A stretch of DNA of 64,000 nt from Rehmannia glutinosa (Eukaryota > Streptophyta > Magnoliopsida > Lamiales > Orobanchaceae), in contig JABTTQ020001114.1 in assembly GCA_016081115.2 (NCBI GenBank), forward strand, positions 1-64,000, in the 5' to 3' direction. Shown here one piece after another: positions 11,171-22,191 of the stretch; position 1 is the first letter of the stretch; the number at the start of each line of letters is the position of its first letter. The translations under genes and the position numbers were made by a program. Under the pieces are notes generated by a model, which was not told the DNA's origin, did not search any database, and was given only the letters and a program-made list of their open reading frames with translations.

Positions 11171-11389
11171 TTTGAAAAGGTAGGGATCATCCCGACAAAT
11201 TTTTTTACCTCGAGTCAAAAACTTCTTTTTATCTTGTGAATTCCAATTTGATGGCATCATTCCATTACAAGAAAATTAACAATATCCGCAAACCAAGGTA
11301 CTACAAGAACATTGAATAGTTGTTCATCGGAAAAGTATCATTGATAGGTGGAGTTTGAAATGAATCATCACAAATAAGTCTTGATAAAT

Positions 11390-11760
11390 GATCAGCCTAC
11401 CACGTTTTTTACACCTTTCTTATCACGAATGGTAATATTAAACTCTTGGAGTAAGAGAATCCACCTAATCAATCTTGGTTTGGAATCTTTTTGATAAAAG
11501 ATATTTCAAAGTCGCATGATCACCGAAAAACAACAATTGGTGAACCAACAAGATAGGATCGAAATTTTTCCAATGCAAATACTACAAGTAATTAATTCTT
11601 TTTCGGTGGTTGAATAATTGATTTGAGCACCATTCAAAGTTTTACTTGCATAGTATATCACATATGGTTTCTTTTCTTTTCTTTGCCCTAAAACGGCTCC
11701 AACGACATAGTCACTAAAGATCACACATTATTTCAAAAGGTAAAGTCCAATCAGAGGTTG
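11390..11760 (-). pseudogene. RNase H remnant (nested Athila-like element)
   Basis: On -, DYVVGAVLGQRKEKKPYVIY followed by YASKTLNGAQINYSTTEKEL matches the RNase H start of Ty3/gypsy pol. The family reads 'SD.AVGAVLGQR..K..H.I.YAS..L..AQ.NYTTTEKELL'. The remainder toward 11390 is frameshifted. Confidence 0.8.
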
Positions 11761-11765
11761 GATTA

Positions 11766-12640
11766 TCAGCGAGATGTAAGCATGTTTTTAAGTTTGACAA
11801 AAAGCTTTTCACAATTTTCAGTCCATTCAAAACTAACATCTTTCGTAAGAAGATTACACAATGGTTTAGAAATTATACTAAAGTCTTTGATAAATCTTAC
11901 AGAAAAAAACCTCGCATGCCCTAAAAATGATCTTACCTCCTTCACGCATGATTTTAGTACTGGTAGATTAGCAATTAACTCAACTTTGGATTTATCTACC
12001 TCAATGCCTTTTATCAAGTAATGTGTCCAAGAACAATACCGAGTTGTTACCATAAAATGACATTTTTCCCAATTAAGCACAAGGTTCTTTTCTTCACATC
12101 TTATCAACACTTTTTCTAAGTTCAACAAACAATCTTCAAATGATTCACCAAAAACTGAAAAATCATCCATAAAGACTTCAAGAAAACGCTCAACCATGTC
12201 ACTAAAAATGCTAAGCATGCATCGTTGGAATGTAAGTGCATTACATAATCCAAAAGGCATCCTTCTATATGCAAATGTACCAAAAGGACATGTAAATGTT
12301 GTTTTCTCTTGATCTTCAAGTGCAATTTCAATTTGATTATATCCGAATATCCATCTAAAAACAATAGAATTTATGACTGCAACTCTTTCTAAAATTTGAT
12401 CCATAAAAGGTAATGGAAAATGATCCTTTCGGGTAATCGAGTTAAGTTTCGTAGTCAATGCACACACGCCAACCAAAATAATGGTTCTAGTTGTAATCGT
12501 TCATTATTTTCATTTTTAACCACTGTAACCCCGGACTTCTTTGGCACAACATGAATAGGACTTACCCATTTATCGTCGAAATAGGATAAATTATTTCATT
12601 ATCTAAGAGTTTAATAATTTCATTCCTCACTATTTCTTTC
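11766..12640 (-). pseudogene. Reverse transcriptase remnant (nested Athila-like element)
   Basis: An open frame of 236 codons (12476 to 11766) holds LNSITRKDHFPLPFMDQILE, GTFAYRRMPFGLCNA and the catalytic box EVFMDDFSVFG, a F-M-D-D form of YxDD. NLVLNWEKCHFMV follows. Upstream to about 12640, shifted frames encode the N-terminal RT part near the 'VPKKSG.TVV.N' segment. This wording is characteristic of the Athila clade. The first catalytic Asp region is split by a frameshift near 12476. Confidence 0.9.
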
Positions 12641-13199
12641 ATATTAGGATTTAGTCTTCATTGCATTTCTCTAGATGGTTTTGCATTTTCCTCTAAATAA
12701 ATATTATGTGTGCAAATTAGAGGACTAATACCTTTAATATCAAGAATGGTCCACCCTAAGGCATTTTTATGCATTTTCAAAATATCGATCAACTTACTTT
12801 CCGAGATGCATCAAGTTTGGAAGAAATTATTACAGCAAAGTTTCACTCTCACCAAGAAAAGAGTATTTCAAATCGATGGTAAAGGTTTCAAATCAATTTT
12901 TGGAGCTTTTATGCTTGAAGGAATAGGTTGCACTTCGACGATGATAACTCTTCAATTTTTGGTTTCCAAAAATGGTTTTCTAGTGCTTGTAAAAATCCAT
13001 TGGAGACATCAAAACATTTCATATCACAAACTCTCTCATTTTCAAAACATGTTTGAAGAATTCAAAAGAATTATTGACAATGAAATTTTCGTAAACAATT
13101 TCTTCAATTAAATCAACTTCATGTAGTTCAAGATCATCAAGAGTTGTTTGCAAACATTGAACACATTTAATTCCAAAGTCATATTTCCAAAAGATAATT

Positions 13200-13600
13200 T
13201 CAAAATACCATTTCTACAGATTAATCAATGCATTTGAAGTTGCAAAGAAATGGACGACCTAAAATGACAGGAATTTGTGTTTTGCATCTATAACCTATTG
13301 AGTATCCAAAACAATGAAATCAACGGGAAAATAAAACTTGTCAATTTGTACCAACACATCTTCTACTATTCCTTTTGGAATTTTAATTGATCAATCGCCT
13401 AGTTGGAGTACAATTGGAGTTTCTTTAAGTTCACCCAAACCTAGTTGTTCATAGACTGAAAAAGGTAGAAGATTTACGCTAGCACCTAGATCAAGTAAAG
13501 CACGTTCAATTCTAGTGTCTCCTATAATGCATGAAATTGTTGGACACTGGATCTTTGTACTTAGGTGGAGCAAATTGTTGTATAATTGAACTCACACTTT
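13200..13600 (-). pseudogene. Aspartic protease remnant (nested Athila-like element)
   Basis: On -, IERALLDLGASVNLLPFSVY with GLGELKETPIVLQL (13391-13573) is the Athila-type protease core, in which D-L-G-A stands where most proteases have D-T/S-G. Downstream sequence to about 13200 continues in broken frames. It would process the element polyprotein. Confidence 0.82.
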
Positions 13601-13889
13601 CGTTAAAAATGCTTTTTCTTCACATGATGTTTTCTTTTAATTGTGCACAAATCTTTCAAAAAATTTTGCATAAGGTGGGACTTGTTTGATTGCATCCAAC
13701 AAAGGAATGTTAATTTTGACTTGTTTAAAAAGCTCAAAATTTCAGAATTTGAGTTCAATTTTTGAGTTGGTTGCAATCTTTGAGGAAAAGGGGCAAGGAG
13801 GTGAATATGTTTCATCATTTTCAAACTTACCTTTATTCAACTTACCTTCTTCATCATCACAATTTTCATTATTCATTTTCAAGATGAAT

Positions 13890-15230
13890 TTAGAACTTTC
13901 TTAGGATGAATTGTTTTATCAACAATTTTTCCACTTCAAGTGTTGTGACCGAATTGGCCTCATTTATCGGATTTTCACCGAAGTAGAAGACAACACTGCG
14001 TAGAAGGATTAGGTTGAGGTTGAGCAGAAACTTACCCTTTTCTTGAATTCGTAAAAAAGAAGTCGTGAGTGTTGTAAGTGAGTTCTTGATCTCATTGATA
14101 GCCGGAGAAGTTTTATTATTGATGTTTGTTTGTTCATTCATAAATGCTTGCAAAGTCTCCTCAATTGATTTTACATGTGGGGATGAATATGAAGGAAAAT
14201 TTGGTGGCTTTTGTGAATTTATTGGTTGAGCTTGATTATTATCACGCCAACCGAAATTAGGATGATTTCTCCATTGTGGATTGTAAGTTTGAGAATATGG
14301 AGATTGAAAAGGTTTTCTAAATCCATTCATGACATTTGCTTCAACGGGAATGTGAGGACAATCATTAGTTGAGTGTTCTTTAAGTCCACAAATTTCACAA
14401 ACTTTTTTATCTTGCACTGCATTTAACTTCTTTTACTTTTTTAACTTCCATGTCATCGATTCTTTTAGCCAAAAGTGCAAGTCTAGCACTTAAACTATCT
14501 TCTTGAGTAAGATTGAGTTTTCCTTTATTTTCATCAACACTATGCCAAGATTGAGAATTTTTCGCCAAATAGTCAAGATATTCTAGCGCTTCATCGGGTT
14601 CTTTATCAAGAAATTGACCGTTACACATTGATTCAATAAATTGCTTAGTTTAGGATTTAAACCTTCATAAAAGAAGTTTCGATTATACGCCAATTTTCAA
14701 AACCATGATGTGGGGTGAATTCAACAACTCTTTAAATTTTTCCCAACATTCAAAGAAAACATCTTTAGGATTTTGAGAAAAATTTGAATTTGTCTTTTCA
14801 AAGAATTTGTTTTATGAGTTGGAAAGAATTTTTTGTAAATTCGGTTTGCATTTCTTGCCATGTACCAATTGATCTAGGTTTTAACGAGCTAAGCAAGTTT
14901 TTGCTTTATCTTTTAAAGAAAAAGGAAATAATTTGAGCTTAACAATTTCAATCGTGCAATTTTGATCATCAAATGTGGCACATACTTCTTCAAATTCCTT
15001 TAAATGTAAATATGGGCTTTTAATCCATACCATGAAAATTAGGAAGTAAAGGTATCATGCCGGCTTAAATCGAAAGTTGTTTGCATTTAGTAGAAAAATG
15101 AAACAAGAAGGAGTAGAATTTCGAGGAGGTTGCAAATAATAACGCATATTATGCACTTCTTGATTTTCCACTCTTTCCATCTCATTTTGAACAATTACTT
15201 CTTCACCATAATAATTGGTGTGTGTGGAGG
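13890..15230 (-). pseudogene. gag remnant with CCHC zinc knuckle (nested Athila-like element)
   Basis: A zinc knuckle CEICGLKEHSTNDC (C-x2-C-x4-H-x4-C) lies near 14350-14400, followed by SQTYNPQWRNHPNFGWRDN, a run seen in Athila-like gag proteins. Upstream frames (14407-14628 and broken frames to about 15230) carry the gag core, with pieces like LKLFPFSLKDKAK and WEKFKELL in different frames. It would form the particle shell and bind RNA. Multiple frameshifts are present. Confidence 0.85.
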
Positions 15231-15361
15231 TGAATCAAAAATTTTTATCAAATTTTTGAATTATATCTAATTAAACGGCGAGAATTTGGACTACGACACC
15301 ATGTAAGCATATAAACACACAATATTTACAAAGTGATATATATACGAGACACTGAAACCTA

Positions 15362-15392
15362 CCTTGCCTTCCCAAGAACGGCGCCAAAAACT
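15362..15392 (-). other. Primer-binding-like site of the nested element
   Basis: On -, the bases after the LTR read AAGTTTTTGGCGCCGTTCTTGG. TTTTTGGCGCCGTT is the usual context at this place in Athila-type elements. Confidence 0.7.
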
Positions 15393-17007
15393 TGCTACAA
15401 CTTTAAGGTTGCAAACCCAAGTGCAGGTTGTCTCAAGTAATAAATTTCTCGGGAGTCCGAGGTCGATCCACTGAGGAAGTTGATGGAAGTTTACAGGATA
15501 TTTCTTATTTAAAGGATGAGTAAATGGGGTTTTTTTACTAGTAAGCATATTTTTTTTTTAGTTACAAGAAATTTAATTAATAGAAATGTTGAGGATTAGG
15601 GATCCACTCTTGATTTCGGATAAAGGAATGATTATATTTTCTTACCTCTTAGATTGCCACTATTGGAATCCATACACAAAGAAGGTTCCAATGGGAAGAT
15701 ATTATACATATAAATCATGCAATGAGGTAATCATGTTATATCATCAATTAGAATTTATCTTATAACATCAATACTTGTTTATGGGATCAAGTATTTATGT
15801 ATTCTTTGTCTACAACAAATCAAGGTATCCACATTAGTAGTCGGTTGAAATAAAACCAGACATTTAACTAAATGGAACCAAGTATTTGTTGTGCCAATAG
15901 ATATACATAAATCAAGAAACACCACAAAACAAAAATGTATAAGCTAAAAACAAATTGATGATACAAACGATGAAATTTAATATGAATCTACAACCATTCC
16001 TTATCCTTCATCAAGAGTTTCACCCCATTTCCTCAACAAAATAAACTTAGAATAACATGAAAAAAATAGAGAAAACAAAAGATTGAAGAAAAACTAAAGC
16101 AAACATTTTATAAAATACTAGAAATCTTACTATAATTTAAGAAAAGCAAGAAAGAAAAATTCTTTTGAACTTTGTAACTCTAACTTTCTCTACATAAAAC
16201 TTGCTCTTGGCTAATGCTAATGACCTCTATTTATAGCCAACTAAAAATCAATTTACAATTATTTTATTCTTTATTTTTATTACAAGTAAGAAAATAAGGA
16301 AATCAACACCAACTTTGCCACCTTCTTTGACTGGTCATTTTGTCCATGATATCAGCCATCTTTGCTCAATTTTCTTCCACAAATCAATTATCACATGAGT
16401 TGGCTTGAATTTCCAACTGATTTCATTGAATTTGAACAACCATGGGCCAAGATATGATTGAATAATTGAGATGTGGTTGGCATACGGGATTGACTAGTGC
16501 AGCAGCCTCTTGGATTTTTTATAAATTCATCCAATACAAATCTGACTTTGGGGTCTTCATCAATGTTGTAGCTCTATGATTTGTACATACTCAGTAAAAA
16601 TTTCAGATACAAACACCTTGTATTTTTCGAGTTATGTCCAAAATACCAAACTTGGTCAAGTCTGGAAATTAAATGAGCACCCTTCAATTCTCATTTTATG
16701 ATGAATTTTTTATCCAAGAAAATATCATTCCAAACTTTGATTTTTGGTTTCAATCTCTCTGAAAACTTGTAAATGAATGGATTGTGAATCCATATCTTCA
16801 AGAATCATCCCAAAATCATGTCGGAAATGGAAGCTATGCTCGTTGATCCAAACCTGCACTAAAAATTGCTTCCAAATACAATTCTATGTTGATTTCTATT
16901 TTATTCCTAACATATTAATAATACTATAAATTCATTTTATTAATAATATTAATAAGGTAAAATAATAATATAAGCCTAAAATAATTATACATTTTTAACG
17001 TTCATCA
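15393..17007 (-). repeat. 5' LTR of the nested Athila-like element
   Basis: In element orientation this is the promoter-bearing LTR. It starts TGATGAACGTT at 17007 and ends GTAGCA at 15393. It is nearly identical to 5294-6910. A TATA box (CTATAAATAGAGG on -) lies near 16225-16237. Confidence 0.92.
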
Positions 17008-18225
17008 AAGACGTCTCACCGACGACAAGCGTAAAGCGGCTCGAGTTCAAGTCAGGCGATGAGATTTTGTATCGTGGGAGATCGTTGTATAAAAAGAACG
17101 TTTGAGGACCTATGCTAAGATGCTTATCGGAAGAAGAAGGTCGATATGTACTCGGGGAAATACATGAAGGAGCGTGCGGGGCTCGGGGAAGTTATAACCC
17201 TGGCGAGGAAGACTACCAGGGTTGGATATTTTCGGCCGAAGATCAGGAAGAAGCGGAAAGCTTAGTAAAAACATGCGAGAAGTGTCAAAAGCATGGTTCC
17301 TTGATACATCGGCCACCCGAGTCGCTTCGAGTAATGAGTTCGCCTTGTCCTTTTTCCAAATGGGGTATAGATATCGTAGGACCTTTTCCGGTTGCCACAG
17401 TCAGTCGCAAGTTCCTTATAGTGGTCATGGATTACTTTAGTAAATGGGTGGGAGGCAGAAGGTGGCTAAGATAGCGAGCAAAATATGATTGATTTCATAT
17501 GGAAAAATGTAATTAGCAGTACGGTTGGCCTAGGGATTTGGTTTCGAGATAATGGTACCCGATTTCAAGGTAGAAAAATTAGGAGTTGGTTGGAAGGGAT
17601 GAAGGTCGTGCAACATTTCACAATGTAGCTCATCCTCGGCGAATGGGCAAGTGGAGGTGACTAATAGAACTCAGTTAGGGAATCAAAGCTAGGTTAGAAA
17701 GAGTTGGAGGAGGTCATGGGTGGACGAATTACTGATCGATTTTGTGGTCGTGACAGACTACTCCCGGGAAGAACAGGAGAAACCCTTTTAGCTTAGTTTA
17801 CGGAGCCAAGCGGTTATTCCCTTGAAATTGGTATGGAAACACACCGGATACAAACTTTTGAGGAAACCGAAATCAAGAACTAATGAAGGAAGCTCGGAGG
17901 AATTGGAGGAAAAAAAGGCAGTAAAGCATATTTAAGAATGGAAGCTAGCAAAAGAATCATGAAGGCCTCTTTATGATAAGAGGTTAAGATGAGAACTTCC
18001 CAGGTGGGAGATCCGGTTTTGAGGAGAGCTGATGCGGCACAAATCGGTGGGAAAGTTGGAGGCAACCGGGAAGGACCCTATAAAGTAATGAGCGCACTAG
18101 CAGGAGGAGCGTATGAGCTTGGAAGACCTGGTAGGGAGAAAGTTCCTCGTCCATGGAATGTTTGTCATTTAAAAACGAGTTCTACATGTAATATACAGAA
18201 CTATCTTCTCGGTGTATATAAATAA
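17008..18225 (+). pseudogene. Integrase remnant (Tat-type element), resumes after the nested insertion
   Basis: From 17112 the frame reads YVLGEIHEGACG, then EAESLVKTCEKCQKHGSL, the Cys pair of the HHCC zinc finger. Next come FSKWGIDIVGPFPVAT and RKFLIVVMDYFSKWV, the core with its first catalytic Asp. A stop ends the frame near 17474. WRDNGTRFQG (about 17545) marks the second Asp in a shifted frame. The C-terminal part at 17989-18225 reads VGDPVLRRADAAQIGGK and GAYELGRPGREKVPRPWNVC, the usual Tat integrase end. Confidence 0.85.
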
Positions 18226-18240
18226 ATTCTCTTTTGAATG

Positions 18241-19290
18241 AATGAGTGGTATCGAAAGTAAACCCGGGGGAAGAGTGAGCTCGATCCACCCAGGTCCCTG
18301 GGATAGTTCTCGAATGAACCCAAGGGTCGAAAGTAAACCCGGGGAAGAGCCGAGCTCGATCCACCCTAGGTCCCTTGGGATAGTTCGAATGAACCCAAGG
18401 GTCGAAAGTAAACCCGGGGAAAAGAGCGAGCTCGATCCACCCTAGTCCCTGGGATAGTTCGAATGAACCCAAGGGTCGAAAGTAAACCCTCGGGGGAAGA
18501 GTGAGCTCCATCCACCCTAGGTCCCTTGGGATAGTTACGAATGAACCCAAGGGTCGAAAGTAAACCCCGGGGAAGAAGAGTGAGCTCGATCCACCCCAGT
18601 CCCTGGGATAGTTCGAATGAACCCAAGGGTCGAAAGTAAACCCGGGGGAAGAGTCGAGCTCGATCCACCCTAGGTCCCTGGGATAGTTCAATGAACCCAA
18701 GGGTCGAAAGTAAACCCGGGGGAAGAGTCGAGCTCGATCCACCCTAGATCCCTTGGGATAGTTCTCAATGAACCCAAGGGTCGAAAGTAAACCCCTGGGG
18801 GGAAGAGCCGAGCTCGATCCACCCCAGTCCTGGGATAGTTCTCGAATGAACCCAAGGGTCGAAAGTAAACCCCGGGGGAAGAGCCGAGCTCGATCCACCC
18901 TAGTCCCTTGGGATAGTTCTGAATGAACCCAAGGGTCGAAAGTAAACCCGGGGGGAAGAGCGAGCTCGATCCACCCTAGGTCCTCGGGATAGTTCGAATG
19001 AACCCATGGTCGAAAGTAAACCCCAGGGGAAGAAGAGCCGAGCTCGATCCACCCTAGGTCCCTTGGGATAGTTCTCGAATGAACCCAATGGTCGAAAGTA
19101 AACCCCGGGGGAAGAGTGAGCTCGATCCACCCTAGGTCCTCTTGGGATAGTTCGAAAGAACCCAAGGGTCGAAAAGTAAACCACGGGGGAAGAGAAATGA
19201 GCTCGATCCACCCCAGTCCCTGGGATAGTTCGAATGAACCCAAGGGTCGAAAGTAAACCCTGGGGGAAGAGCTGAGCTCGATCCACCCTA
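18241..19290 (+). repeat. Tandem array of about 14 units of 73-78 bp in the Tat-type element
   Basis: The motif GTCGAAAGTAAAC recurs about every 75 bp from 18250 to 19258, each time with GAGCTCGATCCACCC and GGGATAGTT. Units differ mainly by 1-4 base insertions near GTTCGAATG and the G runs. The array sits just after integrase, where Tat/Ogre elements often carry satellite-like repeats. A 353-codon open frame on - across the array is an artifact of a period close to 75 (25 codons). Confidence 0.92.
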
Positions 19291-19550
19291 GGGGATCGAG
19301 CTGAGCTCAAGAAAAGCTTATTTTATAAGCCCTCGGACAAAGCAAAACAAGGGGGGTCGAGATGAGCTCAGACCGGCTTATTATTTTGTCCTCAGAACAA
19401 AACAAGGGGGGTCGAGATGAGCTCAGACCGGATTATTATTTTGTCCTCAGAACAAAACAGGGGGGGTCGAGATGAGCTTAGGCCGGCTTATTATTTTGTC
19501 CTCAGAACAAAACAATGGGGGTCGAGATGAGCTCAGACCAGCTTACAAAA
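19291..19550 (+). repeat. Second tandem array, about 5 units of roughly 56 bp
   Basis: Units begin GGGGGTCGAGATGAGCTCAG and contain TTATTATTTTGTCCTCAGAAC. Unit starts are near 19291, 19351, 19407, 19462 and 19516. The first unit is divergent. The array directly abuts the 75-bp array and shares the GAGCTC word with it. Confidence 0.85.
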
Positions 19551-19759
19551 GCAAAAGGGGACCCTGGAATAAATGGGAAAATTTTGCAATCTTAGAACCC
19601 TTTAGTAAAAATTGCGAATAACATATCGATGCGAAATTAATATAAGGATTTATGAAGGGAGCAGAAAAGGAAATATTATTAAAAACCCGCGTACATATAC
19701 GAAAGTTCATTACATACGAAAAGTTCATTACATTATATATACGAAGGGTCATTTCATTA

Positions 19760-21845
19760 TGTCCTAGCTATAGTCTTGGACATCGATGTCTCCAGCGTTG
19801 GGATCAGCCCCGTCGGGGGTTCCTTCGCTATCGCTGCTCAAAGTATGGGGACCTTGAGATTGGAGAGGTAGAGCAGCGATAGGGGTAACAGAGGGAAGGA
19901 CAGAGCTGGGAGCACCACTGGCAGGTGGCTCGACCTCGGGGGTAGCTCCGAAATGGCTAGTTCACGGATGGCAAGAGGAGGTCCGGAACTTCAAGGGCGT
20001 AGCCTTTGCTTTCAGACCCCTCTTTGCCATCACGAGCATACCTTGCTCAATGTAAGGAAGAGTCGCCGGCAATTTTATCCTCGATACTCGCCCAGGTTCA
20101 GAATTTCTCCTTCTCGAGAACCCATTCTCGCTTCTCCCTTGTTCAAGCTGCTGCCCCGGCCCTTTCAAGAGGAAGATTCTTCGCTTAGTCTTATTCAACT
20201 CCTCGCAACGCGCTTGGTTTCGACTTTGGGAGGCAGTGAAGGTCAGCAGAAGGTTGGTCACATGACACGGCATGCGCAGATCGCCTCTAGTTTGTCACTC
20301 GGGTTTCGAGCCGCTAGCGAAGCAGTTTCCAATATCCGGTTGGCGCGACGCCTGGGCTCGGTTGCATCGGTTAGTCCGTCGCGGGCATCTCGGACTACTT
20401 GGCTCATATTCAAGATCATCTGTGAAAAAAAAAAAAAAAGTGATCGCGATTTGTAAACAATTACGAGATTCGAGTAAAATCATATTACTTTGGAAGCATG
20501 ATGAGCCATGTCACGGATCCGGAGTTGGATATCGCCGGGAGTCAGAGCTCGCTCATCATTAGGAGTCAGGAGATTTTCCACCCAAGTAGCATTGAGCTCA
20601 GGGGTATTGATCACAAGAGGGGAGTCTTCTGGGGTAGGGGTGAGGACATCGGCCATAGACAGACGAGCTCGAGATGATGAGGGCGCATGGAGCCTGGAAG
20701 TAGAGGGGCGCTTTCGGTGCCGAGTTAGGTCAGCTGTAGGAGAGGAGCCGCGCGGTGGGATCGGCTCTTTGGGAGATAAGAGAGGAGGAGGTCTTCCCTG
20801 GGGTTGCGATTAGGGAATATGCCCTGGCCCATAGGATGCGTGGATTCTTTGAGAGGATTTCTGGCATCTACGCGAAGCCAACCTCTCCAACATTGCTTGC
20901 TCGTACATGAGGAGAAACATTAGAAATTAAGACATGAATTGAGAAGTATAAAGCAATTCCAATACAAAGACCTATGGTTCCGGCAGATCAGCCTACTTTG
21001 GGACTCGGCGGAAATGATAGAGCAAGGGCCATGAGTCGACGTAAGTTGAGCATGATAAGGAGCGGTGTTTAAGTCACGAGCCAGGGCCAAGAGATGGGGC
21101 GGTTTGGGAGGGACGACCTTGATGAGGTAGGTCATCTAACCATCTAGTGGGGAAAGTCCAGGCGTGGGAGAGATATAGAAATATCTTTTTTCCAATATTT
21201 GTGAGAGGAGGAGTACCATCTATAAACTTAGACCCCCGAAGTGGTGAAATAGAAGAAGCTGGGGTCTTTGGTGTTCTTGGCTTGGTAGTAGGTCCTCCAT
21301 AAAGCCGGAGTGGGAACTTCACGGAGTGTGAGAGAATCATGAAAAACTAACCATTAAAGGCGGATGGAATTTGGAACAGTGGGTTAGAGGAATCCCAAAG
21401 CTACGGGAGATTCCGCTAAGGAGATCGAACGGGAATCTAAGCCTGCTTCTAGTTGATCAACAAAAAGGTGGCAAAACCCGGGAGGTGGGGCTGTGTGAGG
21501 TAGATCTGTAGGTCCGGGAGTCTAAGCTCGAATTCGAGGGAATCCCAACATTTATACGGAGGTTATGCAAAGAGTCTTCGGAGAGAGTGCTAATAATGTG
21601 GGGTCGAGTGGGTTATTCTTTGGAAGAAGCCATGCGGACTCTCATGGAAAATGGGTATTGAATTCCCTACGAAGATTCTCTAAAGAATGGCGAGAAGCAA
21701 AGTTTGAAGGAAGAAATGTAGAGGGGGTGCATGAGCGAGTTTCAAACCACTGGTTCGTTTACATATATAAAAAAAAAAAGAGAGGAAGATGAATTAAAAG
21801 CGAGAAAAGAAAAACTTACTTGATCGAAGCGCCATTAGTATTGGA
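19760..21845 (-). pseudogene. Antisense ORF remnant of the Tat-type element (putative gypsy-type 'Transposase_28'-like protein)
   Basis: On -, broken frames from 21540 to 21080 read RFPFDLLSGISRSFGIPLT, HSVKFPLRLYGG, GTPPLTNIGKKIFLYLS and HAWTFPTRWLDDLP. Their order and wording resemble the N-terminal region of plant proteins annotated as putative gypsy-type transposon, recalled from memory. Further down, frames rich in Arg, Glu and Ala (about 20260-20420, with VVRDARDGLTDATEPRRRAN) look like a coiled coil. Splice-like signals are present. ATGGCGCTTCGATCAA is followed by GTAAG near 21815-21836, and a T-rich tract ending CACAG lies near 20418-20435. Extra antisense ORFs between pol and the 3' LTR are known in the Tat lineage. 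The copy is broken and its function unknown. Confidence 0.55.
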
Positions 21846-22191
21846 GGAAGAAGAGAATTGGAAGTCTGAAACCGTTAAGGGTGGGTTTTGCGAGAGGACG
21901 AAAAGTTTGAGAAATGAGGATGCAGAGGTTTATATAGACGGGGGGAGGGAAGAGGAGGAAGAAGGGAGCGTCGGATGATCTCAAAATCAACGGTTGTTAG
22001 GGAGAGAGAGAGAAAAAGACGTTTAAAATGACAAGCATTTAATGCGCCTACAGATCGATGGCACGGAAATCGAAAGGTTTTAAAAATTCAAAATAAAGTA
22101 TCATTGCAATTTATTTACTCTTCTTGGCTGGGCGAATTTATCTCTCGGGGCTTCAAGTAAATCGGCTCTAGGCGGAAGGTAGGGAAGTAGT
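21846..22191. other. Antisense-ORF upstream region and polypurine tract of the Tat-type element
   Basis: Contains a GA-rich stretch (21935-22020) that would be promoter or leader for the antisense ORF. Just before the LTR, GGCGGAAGGTAGGGAAG forms a purine-rich tract (about 22171-22188). Confidence 0.5.

Larger units (their letters stand above)
5294..17007 (-). mobile_element. Athila-like Ty3/gypsy element nested in the Tat-type element
   Basis: Two LTRs of about 1.6 kb (5294-6910 and 15393-17007) enclose gag, protease, RT, RNase H and integrase, all on -. In element orientation the LTRs start TGATGAACGTT and end GTAGCA or GAGCA. A TGGCGCCGTT primer-binding-like site lies just inside the right LTR and a purine-rich tract just inside the left one. 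Flanking bases are GGCACG on the left and AAGACG on the right, so a 5-bp target duplication is at best imperfect. The LTRs are nearly identical, which suggests a recent insertion, though all frames are damaged. A LOG-like gene copy lies between integrase and the 3' LTR. Confidence 0.9.

Noticed and set aside
18182..19243. 353-codon open frame on - (and a 136-codon one at 18900-19310)
   Set aside because: It is a read-through of the 75-bp tandem array. The peptide is a 25-residue phrase repeated with drift, and the frame exists because the period is near a multiple of three.
18241..19550. CRISPR-like regular repeats
   Set aside because: There are no unique spacers: the entire 75-bp and 56-bp units repeat head to tail, and the context is a plant retrotransposon.
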